Shown piece after piece: positions 17,753 to 26,747 of a DNA stretch of 64,000 nt. Every line of letters starts with the position of its first letter. Position 1 is the first letter of the stretch. The notes under the pieces were generated by a model. That model searched no databases. It was not told the origin of the DNA and worked only from the letters and a program-made list of their open reading frames with translations. Source of the DNA: Eubacteriales bacterium (GTDB lineage Bacteria; Bacillota; Clostridia; Lachnospirales; Lachnospiraceae); the NCBI GenBank assembly GCA_030539055.1, contig JAUNSV010000003.1:31346-95345 (forward strand), given 5' to 3'. The translations under genes were made by a program, and so were the position numbers.

Positions 17753-19009
17753 TTATTTTGTAGTAAAATATTTCTCAGGTACTTCTACTTTTGTTGCTCC
17801 CATATATCTTCCAGGGTTACCCATTATATATGTATCTTGATAAACTAAAAATGTGTTTGCAGATTTAACTCCTGTTTCAGCATTAGTATAATTTGAACCA
17901 TTCCATTCAGCCTTAGGAGTGAAAACTTGATAAGCTTTTGCTATATCTTCCATACTTTCAAGTTCACTTTCGTTGTTTAATACATTTACAGCATGTTGAG
18001 CAAGACCAGCACTTTGTACATATCCATAAGAGTATGCCCATGTACCAAAACGACCAGCACCATTCTTTTCAACTACAGCACTTTCAACTTTTGCTAATAT
18101 TTTTTCAAAGTCTCCAGCTTCATTTGTTAAATCAATTCCTAAAGCTCCAGGATATCCCATAAGAGGAGATGGAAGATCAGCTTCTATAAAATATCCGCCA
18201 TACTCTAATAGTTGTTTTAAAAGTGGTTCTGTGTGAGCATCATTTGTACAAAAGTAAGCAGCGTTTTTGCCATATTTGTTTACCCATTCAGGAACTTTTT
18301 CCAATATGTATGCTTGAGCACCTGCAACACCTACATCACTTGTTGGATCTGGTGCTGTTTCAAGAACAAAATTCATTCCCATTTCGTTGCAAGCTTCTCT
18401 CATAATAGCTACACGGCGAGACATTGTTTCATAAGCCATATGACGAGGGAAAGAAATATGTACAAAAGTATCACAGCCTAATTCATGAGCTGTTTTAATG
18501 ATTAAATATCCTCTTGCTACAAAGTCATTATTACAAACTAAGTCTGCAGCAGAACCAATTTCAGGAAGATCCTCGTGAGCTTCTCCAGCAATTAAGAGAA
18601 TATCAGGGCGTCTATCTTTAATTTTACGAAAAGCTTCTGTAGTACCAGGAACAGCTTGGTTTACAATAATTGCTTTCATAAGAGGGTCATCAGATAAATT
18701 AACAATTGTTTGAATTGTAGTTTCCAATTCATCTGTAAAATTATCTGGGTATATAGCTAAAGTAACTTTATCCTTTCCGAATTTTTCCATAAAGGCCTCG
18801 GCACCTCTTCTGTCATCTTCTGATTGAGAAACAGAACCAGTAACAATTCCGATGTGGAATGAATCTTTAGGAGCTTCAGTTGTTTCTGTAGAAGCTATTT
18901 CGCTTGATGCTTGAACAGCACTAGTTTCTTTTGTAGTGCTTGATCCGCTACATGCAACAAGACCAAAAATGAGTGTAGTTGCACATAGGAGACTTAATAA
19001 TTTTTTCAT
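17753..19009 (-). CDS. DUF3798-family substrate-binding lipoprotein
   Basis: A lipoprotein signal (MKKLLSLLCATTLIF, then a lipobox ending GLVAC) anchors it outside the membrane. The mature protein follows the BMP/sugar-binding fold (FHIGIVTGSVSQSEDDRRGA, then NPGRYMGATKVEVPEKYF at the end) and matches DUF3798-type binding proteins. Proteins of this family lie with RbsA-like ATPases in clostridia and spirochaetes; I know of no assigned ligand. The start is placed at ATG 19009 because it has GGAGG seven bases upstream; a TTG at 19021 would add four residues and bury that site. First gene of the operon DUF3798-ATPase-permease-permease-small protein-pepD. Confidence 0.85.
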   Translation of the reverse strand: MKKLLSLLCATTLIFGLVACSGSSTTKETSAVQASSEIASTETTEAPKDSFHIGIVTGSVSQSEDDRRGAEAFMEKFGKDKVTLAIYPDNFTDELETTIQTIVNLSDDPLMKAIIVNQAVPGTTEAFRKIKDRRPDILLIAGEAHEDLPEIGSAADLVCNNDFVARGYLIIKTAHELGCDTFVHISFPRHMAYETMSRRVAIMREACNEMGMNFVLETAPDPTSDVGVAGAQAYILEKVPEWVNKYGKNAAYFCTNDAHTEPLLKQLLEYGGYFIEADLPSPLMGYPGALGIDLTNEAGDFEKILAKVESAVVEKNGAGRFGTWAYSYGYVQSAGLAQHAVNVLNNESELESMEDIAKAYQVFTPKAEWNGSNYTNAETGVKSANTFLVYQDTYIMGNPGRYMGATKVEVPEKYFTTK

Positions 19010-19037
19010 AATTACCTCCAATTTTTAATAAAAAATA

Positions 19038-19067
19038 ATTATATCTCATTTATTAGACTATTGTCAA
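19038..19067 (-). promoter_or_regulatory. Promoter of the DUF3798 ABC operon
   Basis: On the minus strand TTGACA (19067-19062), an 18-bp spacer and TATAAT (19043-19038), 28 bp before the ATG. Confidence 0.75.
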
Positions 19068-19103
19068 GGGAATACTAAAAAATGAACAAATGTAAATTAT
19101 ATT

Positions 19104-19137
19104 AAAAAAAGAGTCTATCTTTCACAGACTCTTTAAA
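19104..19137 (-). terminator. Terminator of the tandem membrane-protein genes
   Basis: AAAGAGTCT and AGACTCTTT form a 9-bp stem with a 9-base loop. On the minus strand it is followed by seven T residues. Confidence 0.85.
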
Positions 19138-19155
19138 AAAAATTACATAATAATA

Positions 19156-19659
19156 TTATTTGCTTGATAATACTTTTACCCACATAATTATAGGTATAAA
19201 TACACACACTATTCCAAGAACTATTTCATTATAAGATGGGTCTAATTTTTTGAAAACAATATTGTAAATTTTGCCTAAAATTGTAGGTATGAGAAAAACT
19301 GCGATTAATAACCCAAACGCTGGATAAATTAATATTGCAAAAATTAAAAACACCCACCACCATACTAAATATTTTTTATTAAGGGAAAGAGAAAAAATTG
19401 AAACAGAGTCATCAAATGATAGACACCCTAAGATATGAAGTCTTAATATAGGTACCCATGCACATCCCAAATGCTCGTAATTATAAGTTTTGAATATTTT
19501 TTTATAAGAGTAAGTATTAAATAAATAAGTTACTATAATTAATGCTATAATGGTACAAAAAATTCCAAAAAACAATATGAAAACAAAATCCCAACCATAG
19601 TCATAACTTCCATGAACTATATCAAATAACTCGTACTTACCTCTATTATCATTAAACAT
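19156..19659 (-). CDS. Membrane protein, third of three tandem paralogues
   Basis: Has four hydrophobic segments and shares with its two neighbours the blocks KIFKTYNYEHLGCAWVPILR, a WWW triplet after KKYLV, GKIYNIVFKKLDPSYNE and a C-terminal IPIIMWVKVLSSK. Function unknown; the layout (aromatic loop, conserved Pro, Lys-rich C-terminus) recalls DUF5684-like small membrane proteins, but I would not assign it. GAGGGA precedes the ATG. It is last in the cluster, followed by a strong terminator. Confidence 0.7.
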   Translation of the reverse strand: MFNDNRGKYELFDIVHGSYDYGWDFVFILFFGIFCTIIALIIVTYLFNTYSYKKIFKTYNYEHLGCAWVPILRLHILGCLSFDDSVSIFSLSLNKKYLVWWWVFLIFAILIYPAFGLLIAVFLIPTILGKIYNIVFKKLDPSYNEIVLGIVCVFIPIIMWVKVLSSK

Positions 19660-19741
19660 CTTTCCCTCAATTTAATAATATAATTATATTCCTATTTTTT
19701 GTAGAGCAATTATTACATTTTTAACATTAAGATATTATTTT

Positions 19742-20263
19742 TTATGATGTTTTATTTGATAAAACCTTTACCCACATAATCATAGGTATTAAAGCACTCT
19801 TAATACCAAGTGCTACTTTATCATAAGATGGATCTAATTTTTTGAAAACAATATTGTAAATTTTTCCTAAAAATTTAGCTATAAGAAAAAGTGAGATTAT
19901 ACAACCAATAATTGGATGAATTAATATAGCAAAAAATATTAATACCCACCACCATACTACATATTCTTTTTTAATAGAAAAAGAAAAAACTGTAACAGGG
20001 TCATCAAATGTTAGAAGCCCTAATATATGAACTCTTAATATTGGTACCCATGCATATCCCAGATTCTTGTAATTATAAGTTTTGAATATTTTTGTATACG
20101 AGATAGTATTAAGGATATAAGCTGCAATAAGAAATGATATAAGGATAATAAGGAAAAATAAAAAAATGTAAATTAATATTTCATAATACATCTCTACTAT
20201 AAGTAATGATATAAGGATAAAAAGGAAACATAAAAATAAGAAAAATAATATTCCATAATACAT
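19742..20263 (-). CDS. Membrane protein, second of three tandem paralogues
   Basis: Closest to the third copy: TKIFKTYNYKNLGYAWVPIL, EYVVWWWVL, GKIYNIVFKKLDPSYDK and ALIPMIMWVKVLSNK. It has a longer N-terminus, with extra hydrophobic residues possibly forming an additional membrane span. Ribosome site GAGGT. The 82-bp gap downstream and 82-bp gap upstream are alike, consistent with repeated duplication of a gene-plus-leader unit. Function unknown. Confidence 0.7.
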   Translation of the reverse strand: MYYGILFFLFLCFLFILISLLIVEMYYEILIYIFLFFLIILISFLIAAYILNTISYTKIFKTYNYKNLGYAWVPILRVHILGLLTFDDPVTVFSFSIKKEYVVWWWVLIFFAILIHPIIGCIISLFLIAKFLGKIYNIVFKKLDPSYDKVALGIKSALIPMIMWVKVLSNKTS

Positions 20264-20345
20264 CTTTACCTCAATTCAACATTAAATGTAGTACATATTT
20301 AAATAAAATATACTTTTTTTGAATATCAAATAATGAGTGATTTTT

Positions 20346-20822
20346 TTATACTGTTTTGCTAGAAAATACTTTTATCCACATTACTATTGGTATAAGTGCA
20401 CTTATAATGCCTAATGCTTTTCCATCATAAGCTGGATCTAATTTTTTATAAACCATATTATAACATTTACCCAAACAAAGTAATGTTAATAATATTGCAA
20501 GAAATCCACCAACGCGTGGAATTGCACAAAGTATTATATCTACTACCCACCACCATATAACATACTTTTTGCTATATGAATATTTTCCAAATTCAACTGG
20601 ATCAGTAAAAGAAAGATTTCCTAATATGTGGAGATTCAAAAATGGTACCCATGCGTAACCAGGATGACTATAATCGTATGCTTTAAAAATTTTCATATAA
20701 GCAATTGAATTTATAATATATACTATTAAAGCACAGATAATCCAAAAAATTAACATTCCAACTAATGCTACTCCTATCACTGCCAGAGTTTTTTCATCAT
20801 AATTTTCAAAATTTAAAAACAT
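20346..20822 (-). CDS. Membrane protein, first of three tandem paralogues
   Basis: Most diverged copy: MKIFKAYDYSHPGYAWVPFL, KKYVIWWWV, GKCYNMVYKKLDPAYDGKAL and ALIPIVMWIKVFSSK. Being next to the promoter it is probably nearest the parental gene. Four predicted membrane segments. Ribosome site AGAGGT. Function unknown. Confidence 0.7.
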   Translation of the reverse strand: MFLNFENYDEKTLAVIGVALVGMLIFWIICALIVYIINSIAYMKIFKAYDYSHPGYAWVPFLNLHILGNLSFTDPVEFGKYSYSKKYVIWWWVVDIILCAIPRVGGFLAILLTLLCLGKCYNMVYKKLDPAYDGKALGIISALIPIVMWIKVFSSKTV

Positions 20823-20860
20823 TTTTACCTCTTTTCATAACATATTTTTATAATAGTCAC

Positions 20861-20889
20861 ATTATATCATAGTACAAATGCTATTTCAA
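20861..20889 (-). promoter_or_regulatory. Promoter of the three-paralogue cluster
   Basis: On the minus strand TTGAAA (20889-20884), a 17-bp spacer and TATAAT (20866-20861), about 40 bp before the first paralogue. Confidence 0.75.
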
Positions 20890-20956
20890 TATTCAATTTT
20901 TATAAGTAATTTTTTTATTACTTTTTCTTTTGATGAATTTGTAAAATACATTTATA

Positions 20957-20985
20957 TTGATTATTTTCTTTGTATTTATTATAAT
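20957..20985 (+). promoter_or_regulatory. Promoter of the SH3/NlpC-P60 gene
   Basis: TTGATT (20957-20962), a 17-bp spacer and TATAAT (20980-20985), 30 bp before ATG 21016. Divergent from the paralogue cluster. Confidence 0.75.
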
Positions 20986-21015
20986 ATTAATTAGGAATTA
21001 ATTAGGAGTAAAAAA

Positions 21016-23067
21016 ATGAAAAATGAAAAGCGTATTTTATTAATAGCACGAATTATTACAATTACTATCATAGTATTTATAGTATTATTTATTTTAAAAC
21101 AAAATTATTTTTTCAATAAATATAAAAATAGTACAAATTGGGATGCAACATTCAGTGAAGAAATATATAAAGGAAAAGAGGTTAACTTATTTTATTTAAA
21201 TTTAAGAAATGATTCTAGTGATACAAGTGTAATTATGTATTTACAAAAAAAATCTTTATTAAATAATTACAATGTTTATTTACCAATATGTGAAACTTTA
21301 GCTGATGCTAAAGAAGCATTTGATTATTATATTCATAAATTGAATAATAAAAACAATATATTTTTAACAAATAATGAAAATAATATTTTACTATATGACT
21401 TAATAAATCAAATACCAAAAGACAATGATTTTTATGATGATATAATAGTATCATATATATACGATAATGAAATAATAAACGCTGCAGAGAATAGTACCAC
21501 TCCTTTAAAATACGAGGATGGAAAATATGACTCTAATTGTTTTGTAAAAATTCCTTTAGAAACAAGAAATAATTTTTTACAAGAAGAATTTAAGAATATA
21601 CTCCCAAAAAGAATAAAGCAATATAATATAATAAAAGAATATAAAGAAGTATCAAAAAATGAAGAGAATACAAATGATAATTCTTTAAGTGATATCGATT
21701 CATACAATGAAGTAAATTTGTATTTAAGATTAGCACCAAATGTAGATCAAAAATATTTAAATGCACAATATTGGATAAACAAAATTCCTAATCCAGATGA
21801 CATACTTATGGGTGATGGTGAAATAGAATCAAGAAATTTTAATAGAAAAGAAAAAGAAGCACATAAAGATATTAATTTTTTTAGTATAGAAAAAGATAAT
21901 ACAGAGAAAAAACTTACAACAGAACAATTGAAAAAATTAATGAGCTTTTTTAATTATGATGAAAATAAATCATATTATGTGATGGGAGAAAAGAAAAATA
22001 AAGAATATTTTGATATGCTTAATTCAAAATTCAATATAGAAGAATATGAAAACAAACACCTAAGATATGGTTTTTCTATTGCAAAAACAGATTTAAAAAA
22101 TATTCCAAGTAGTGATAAAGTTTTTACTAATCCTAATAATGTTTTTACAGATGAATTTTTGAGTACTTCAATGATACTTAATGAACCAATAATAATAATA
22201 GCAGAAGATAAAGATGGTGATTGGTATTATGTAATAACGCAATATGGTGGAGGCTGGGTAGAAAAAGAAAAAGTTGCTTTTGCAGAAAACAAAGAGGCAT
22301 GGTTGTTTCTAAAAAATTATGAAAATTTTGTAGTTGTAGTAAATAACAAAGTTCATTACAATTACACACCATATTCAGCTACACCATCATTTGTAGATTT
22401 AACTATGGGAGTAAAGCTTCCTGTACTTCAATATAGAGATGATGATTATATTAAAGAATTACAATTAAAAACAATATCCACAATGTCTAATATTGAAAGA
22501 GTACCATTTAATAATTTTAAAGTGCTAATACCTATAAGAGAAGAGGATGGTTTATTATCATATAAAGAAATATATATGCCTTATTCTGAGGGCTTACATT
22601 TTGGTTATCTTCCATACACAAGAAAGAATGAATTGGAACTTCTTTTCAAATCACTAGGAGATAATTATGGATGGGGTGGGTCATATGATGCAAGAGATTG
22701 TTCTTCTTACATTATGGAAGCTTATAGGTGTTTTGGTCTTGAATTAGCAAGAACTACATCCACACAAAAGCTAATGAATTTTGATACCATAGATTTAACA
22801 GATATGTCAAATGACAGAAAAAAATCAATACTTGATATTATGCCAGCTGGAGTGGAATTAATTTTTTCTGGGCATGCTATGATATATTTAGGCAAAGACA
22901 ATAACGAGTATTTTGTAATAAGCCAAATGGGATCAACAAATATTTCAAACAATTTAGAATATAATGTAATACCTATTTATTCTGTATCTATTAATGATTT
23001 AAATGTACATAGACAAAATAAAAATTCTTGGCTTGATAGTATAGATACTATCCAATTATTACAATAA
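21016..23067 (+). CDS. Membrane-anchored SH3-domain NlpC/P60 (C40) peptidase
   Basis: Probable cell-wall hydrolase cutting peptide stems of peptidoglycan. An N-terminal membrane segment (about residues 7-27) anchors it outside. An uncharacterised region to about 340 is followed by an SH3b-type domain (NEPIIIIAEDKDGDWYYVI, then GGWVEKEKV, around 390-425). The C-terminal catalytic domain has the C40 Cys in YDARDCSSYIMEAYRCF near residue 561 and the His in GHAMIYLG near 619. At 683 residues it is long for the family. The first 340 residues are rich in Asn and Lys. It has its own promoter, and 21 bp separate it from the flavodiiron gene, so read-through is possible. Confidence 0.85.
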   Translation: MKNEKRILLIARIITITIIVFIVLFILKQNYFFNKYKNSTNWDATFSEEIYKGKEVNLFYLNLRNDSSDTSVIMYLQKKSLLNNYNVYLPICETLADAKEAFDYYIHKLNNKNNIFLTNNENNILLYDLINQIPKDNDFYDDIIVSYIYDNEIINAAENSTTPLKYEDGKYDSNCFVKIPLETRNNFLQEEFKNILPKRIKQYNIIKEYKEVSKNEENTNDNSLSDIDSYNEVNLYLRLAPNVDQKYLNAQYWINKIPNPDDILMGDGEIESRNFNRKEKEAHKDINFFSIEKDNTEKKLTTEQLKKLMSFFNYDENKSYYVMGEKKNKEYFDMLNSKFNIEEYENKHLRYGFSIAKTDLKNIPSSDKVFTNPNNVFTDEFLSTSMILNEPIIIIAEDKDGDWYYVITQYGGGWVEKEKVAFAENKEAWLFLKNYENFVVVVNNKVHYNYTPYSATPSFVDLTMGVKLPVLQYRDDDYIKELQLKTISTMSNIERVPFNNFKVLIPIREEDGLLSYKEIYMPYSEGLHFGYLPYTRKNELELLFKSLGDNYGWGGSYDARDCSSYIMEAYRCFGLELARTTSTQKLMNFDTIDLTDMSNDRKKSILDIMPAGVELIFSGHAMIYLGKDNNEYFVISQMGSTNISNNLEYNVIPIYSVSINDLNVHRQNKNSWLDSIDTIQLLQ

Positions 23068-23088
23068 AAAATAATAAGGAGGTATAGT

Positions 23089-24879
23089 ATGAAAAATATT
23101 GTCGAAAATGTTTTTGAATGTGGTATATATGATAAAGAAGCGAGCATTTTTGAAAATCAATTTCCTTTGCTACAAGGTATGTCTTTTAATTCATATGTAA
23201 TTGTAGATGAAAAAATTGTAATACTTGATTGTGTAGATAAAAAATATGAAGAAATATGGCTAAAAAACATTGAAAACATAATAAAAGACAAAATACCAGA
23301 CTACCTTATTTTACAGCATGTTGAGCCAGATCATTCTGGAGCTTTAAAAAAATTTATTGAAAAATACAAAAGCACTATTATAGTGGGAAATGAGAAAACA
23401 TTTGAAATAACAAAAAAACTTTTCGATGAAGATTTTGAGAGTAGAAGAATAGTAATAAATGATGAAGACACATTAGATATAGGAAATAGAAAATTACATT
23501 TTTATTTTGCACCAATGGTTCATTGGCCAGAAGTATTTATGACATATGATGAAGTAGATAAAATATTTTTTTCTGCAGATGCTTTTGGCAAATTTGGATC
23601 AAATGATATATTAGAACCCTGGGATGATGAAGCAAGAAGATATTATTTTGGGATTGTTGCAAAGTATGGAGAGCAAGTTAAAGCCTTATTTGAAAAAATT
23701 AAAAATTTAAACATACAAATTATTGCCCCATTGCATGGACCAGTTTTAAAACAAAATTTAGATCACTATTTTAACTTATATAAAATATGGAGTAATTATG
23801 AAAAAGAGGAAGATGGATTTTTGATTGTATACACTTCTGTATACAATGATACAAAAGAAATAGTATATTATATTAAAGATTTATTGGAAAAAAACTCAAT
23901 TCCAAAAGTAGAAATATTCAATTTATCATTTGATGAAATTAACAAAGTAGTAAGTGAATGTTTTAAATATAAAAATATTATTTTTGCTACTACAACATAT
24001 AATAATAGTATTTTCCCTTTTATGAAAGATTTATTATATAGATTAGTAGATAAAAATTTTCAAAACAAAAATATATTTTTGATAGGTAATGGACTATGGA
24101 GTGAAAATGCTATAAGTGAAATGAAAAATATTTTGTCTTCTTGTAATAATTTAAAATTTGTAAGTAATTTACAAATTGAAGGAGCAATGAAAGAAGAAAA
24201 TAAAACGCAAATTAATACTTTTGCATATAATGCTAGTGAAGAATATATAGCTAAAGATGATTCAAAAGCAAATAAAAATGATAATAATGCGATGTATAAT
24301 ATTGGTTACGGGCTCTACATAGCTACATCAAATGATGGAAAAAAAGATAATGGTTTTGTATTAAATACAGCGATGCAAATAACATCCAATCCAAATCAAA
24401 TGGTTATTTGCATAAATAAAAACAATTATTCATATGAAATAATAAAAGAAAATAAAAAAGTAAATATTAATATTTTAACTACAGATACACCTTTTGATTT
24501 AATAAAACAATATGGATTTCAAAGTGGAAGAGAAGTAGATAAATTTAAAAATGTAAAAATAAATAGAACATCAAATGGGTTAGTGTATTTAAATGATTAT
24601 ATAAATAGTGTAATAAGCTTAAATATAATATACTACAAAGATTTATCTACACATGGAATGTTTATTGGAGAAGTAGTAGAATCAAGAGTATTTAATAATT
24701 TTAAGTCGCTTACTTATGATTATTATCAAAAGAATATTAAACCAAAGCGTGCTAATGTAAAAAAGAAAGGCTGGATATGCAAAATATGTGGGTACATATA
24801 TGAGGGAGATGAACTTCCAAAGGATTTTATTTGCCCAATATGTAAACATGGAGCTATTGATTTTGAAAGAATAGTATAA
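23089..24879 (+). CDS. Four-domain flavodiiron protein with flavin-reductase and rubredoxin domains
   Basis: Reduces O2 and/or NO to protect an anaerobe. Order: metallo-beta-lactamase-like diiron domain (1-250) with iron ligands H77-x-E79-x-D81-H82 in LQHVEPDHSG, later MVHWPEV, SADAFGKFG and APLHGPVL; a flavodoxin domain binding FMN (about 254-400); a flavin-reductase-like domain (about 405-550); and a C-terminal rubredoxin with CKICGYIYEG and CPICKHG. The last two modules could pass electrons from NAD(P)H or a reductase to the diiron site within one chain. Most clostridial FprA proteins have only the first two domains. ATG 23089 follows AAGGAGG. Its TAA overlaps the ATG of the glycosyltransferase gene. 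Confidence 0.93.
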   Translation: MKNIVENVFECGIYDKEASIFENQFPLLQGMSFNSYVIVDEKIVILDCVDKKYEEIWLKNIENIIKDKIPDYLILQHVEPDHSGALKKFIEKYKSTIIVGNEKTFEITKKLFDEDFESRRIVINDEDTLDIGNRKLHFYFAPMVHWPEVFMTYDEVDKIFFSADAFGKFGSNDILEPWDDEARRYYFGIVAKYGEQVKALFEKIKNLNIQIIAPLHGPVLKQNLDHYFNLYKIWSNYEKEEDGFLIVYTSVYNDTKEIVYYIKDLLEKNSIPKVEIFNLSFDEINKVVSECFKYKNIIFATTTYNNSIFPFMKDLLYRLVDKNFQNKNIFLIGNGLWSENAISEMKNILSSCNNLKFVSNLQIEGAMKEENKTQINTFAYNASEEYIAKDDSKANKNDNNAMYNIGYGLYIATSNDGKKDNGFVLNTAMQITSNPNQMVICINKNNYSYEIIKENKKVNINILTTDTPFDLIKQYGFQSGREVDKFKNVKINRTSNGLVYLNDYINSVISLNIIYYKDLSTHGMFIGEVVESRVFNNFKSLTYDYYQKNIKPKRANVKKKGWICKICGYIYEGDELPKDFICPICKHGAIDFERIV

Positions 24880-26228
24880 TGAAAAATTTATTAATAATAA
24901 CTCAATATTTTTATCCAGAAAATTTCCGTATAAATGATTTGGCACTTACTTGGAGGGAATATGGATACAATATATCAATATTAACAGGGCTTCCCAATTA
25001 TCCAAAGGGTATATATTTTGATGGATATAAAAATACAAAAAAAGTAATTTTAGAAGAGTGGGAGGGAATGCAAATAATTAGATTACCAATGCTACCACGA
25101 GGAAAGAGTGCAATTGATTTATCAAAATTTTGTTTTTCATTTGTGTATGAGGGTAAAAAATGGGTAAGAAAATATATAAGTGAATACAAAAAAAATATCA
25201 AAATGAAAAATAGTTTTAATAATGAAAGCAATGATTATATCACATTTGATAATAATACATATCCTATATTTGATTTGATTTTTACATTTGAAGTATCACC
25301 TATGACACAAGCTTTAATTGCACCATATTTATCTAAAAAAATGAATAATATAAATAAAGAAAAAACAATAAAAACATATTTGTATGTTCAAGATTTATGG
25401 CCAGAAAATGTAGAAGAAGTTTTAAATATACATAATCCTTTAATAATTAAACCTATAGAATTGATGGTTTCAAAAATATATAAAGAAACAAATTACATTT
25501 TTGCTACATCAAAATCTTTTGTAAAATGTATTGAAAAAAGATTATATAAAAAAGAAAAAAATGATTCAAGCAATTCAAAAGTACACTATTGGCCTCAATA
25601 TGCAGAAGACTTTTATATTCCAAAAGAAAAAATGAATAAAGATGATACATTCAAAATTTGTTTCACAGGGAATATAGGATACACACAAGGGCTTGGAGAA
25701 TTACCTATAATAGCTAAATTAATAAAAGAAAAAAGTAATAATGAAAAAGATTTTTTATACAATAAAAAAATTAAATTTGTTTTGGTAGGAGATGGACGCT
25801 ACAAAGAAAAATTAATTAAAGAAATAGAAGAGAATGATGTAAAAGAATTATTTGATTTGCACGATAAAGTGGAAGCAAAAGAAATACCAAATATAATTAG
25901 CACTTGCGATATGTGCTTAGTGTCTTTCACAAATAGTGAAGTCTTAAGCAAAACTATTCCATCAAAATTACAATCATATATGGCTTGTGGTATGCCAATA
26001 ATTGCTATAGCTAGTGGAGAAACAAAAAATATTATAGAAGAAGCAAATTGTGGATATGTAAGCAGTGCAAAAGATTATGAAAAATTTATAGATAATATAA
26101 AAAAAGCATTAAATGATAAAGGTGAAGTCCTAGAAAAAAAAGGAAAAAATGCAAGAGAATATTTCTTATTGCATTTTTCCAAAAAGTTATTATTAGATAA
26201 AATGGAAGATTTTTTTAATAAAGAATAA
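24879..26228 (+). CDS. Family 4 glycosyltransferase (WcaI-like)
   Basis: Retaining GT-B sugar transferase, probably for a surface polysaccharide. N-terminal LLIITQYFYPENFRINDLA and LTGLPNYPKGIYFDGYK resemble WcaI/Pel-type family 4 enzymes. The donor-site region is visible as FTGNIGYTQGLGEL near residue 263 and KTIPSKLQSYMACGMPIIA near 359. At 449 residues it is normal length. It shares one base with the preceding stop (TAATG), so translation is coupled to the flavodiiron gene, an odd pairing with no obvious metabolic link. Confidence 0.87.
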   Translation: MKNLLIITQYFYPENFRINDLALTWREYGYNISILTGLPNYPKGIYFDGYKNTKKVILEEWEGMQIIRLPMLPRGKSAIDLSKFCFSFVYEGKKWVRKYISEYKKNIKMKNSFNNESNDYITFDNNTYPIFDLIFTFEVSPMTQALIAPYLSKKMNNINKEKTIKTYLYVQDLWPENVEEVLNIHNPLIIKPIELMVSKIYKETNYIFATSKSFVKCIEKRLYKKEKNDSSNSKVHYWPQYAEDFYIPKEKMNKDDTFKICFTGNIGYTQGLGELPIIAKLIKEKSNNEKDFLYNKKIKFVLVGDGRYKEKLIKEIEENDVKELFDLHDKVEAKEIPNIISTCDMCLVSFTNSEVLSKTIPSKLQSYMACGMPIIAIASGETKNIIEEANCGYVSSAKDYEKFIDNIKKALNDKGEVLEKKGKNAREYFLLHFSKKLLLDKMEDFFNKE

Positions 26229-26252
26229 AAATATTAAATAAAAAAAAGTGAA

Positions 26253-26651
26253 TTAGACTGACACTATCCAAGAGAACTCATCTTCAATTTTTATTTTTAC
26301 TGGCGAAAGCCCATTTGTACTATAGCTTCCAACTGGACTCATAATAATTGCAAATATTGCTTTTTTAATAGGAGCTACATGTATACATTCATCATTTGCA
26401 AACATAAAAGGTCTAATATATAAAGAAGTGCCTTCTTCTTTAGGAACCCAGTCTCTATCTATATCTACTAATTTTTTTAATACATCTAATATAAAATCTT
26501 CATCAAATAAGGGGAGAGTCATTCTTTTTGCAGATAAATTCATTCGCTTAAAATTTTCACTTGGTCTAAATAAATTGATTTGTTGTGGTATACGAGTACC
26601 ACTATCGCAAGGATTGTGAAAATTGGAAATGATAATTGCTTTTAGGTGCAA
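26253..26651 (-). pseudogene. ilvE: Internal fragment of branched-chain aminotransferase (ilvE)
   Basis: The part at 26274-26579 encodes the middle of a PLP branched-chain aminotransferase: INLFRPSENFKRMN, DRDWVPKEEGTSLYIRPFMF and IIMSPVGSYSTNGLSPVKI. The N-terminal domain is missing and the match stops at EDEF, just before the block carrying the catalytic Lys. The flanking residues (MHLKAIIISNFHNP and SWIVSV) do not belong to the family. About 100 codons remain, so the product cannot be an aminotransferase. A 6-bp inverted repeat (GTGGTA/TACCAC, 26585-26602) lies at the upstream junction. Confidence 0.85.
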
Positions 26652-26733
26652 AAATCATTTGTGAAACATTGACTATCTTACTTTTTTGTGCTATAGTACG
26701 AATGAAAAATGCAAATAGGTGCAATAATCATTT
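26643..26733 (+). repeat. Direct repeats flanking the ATPase promoter
   Basis: TAGGTGCAAAAATCATTT (26643-26660) and TAGGTGCAATAATCATTT (26716-26733) differ at one base of 18. Their starts are 73 bp apart, about seven helical turns, and they bracket the -35/-10 boxes. They could be paired operators or scars of an insertion. Confidence 0.7.
26669..26697 (+). promoter_or_regulatory. Promoter of the DUF4143 ATPase gene
   Basis: TTGACT (26669-26674), a 17-bp spacer and TATAGT (26692-26697), lying between the two 18-bp direct repeats. Confidence 0.7.
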
Positions 26734-26747
26734 TTAGGATGGTGGAT

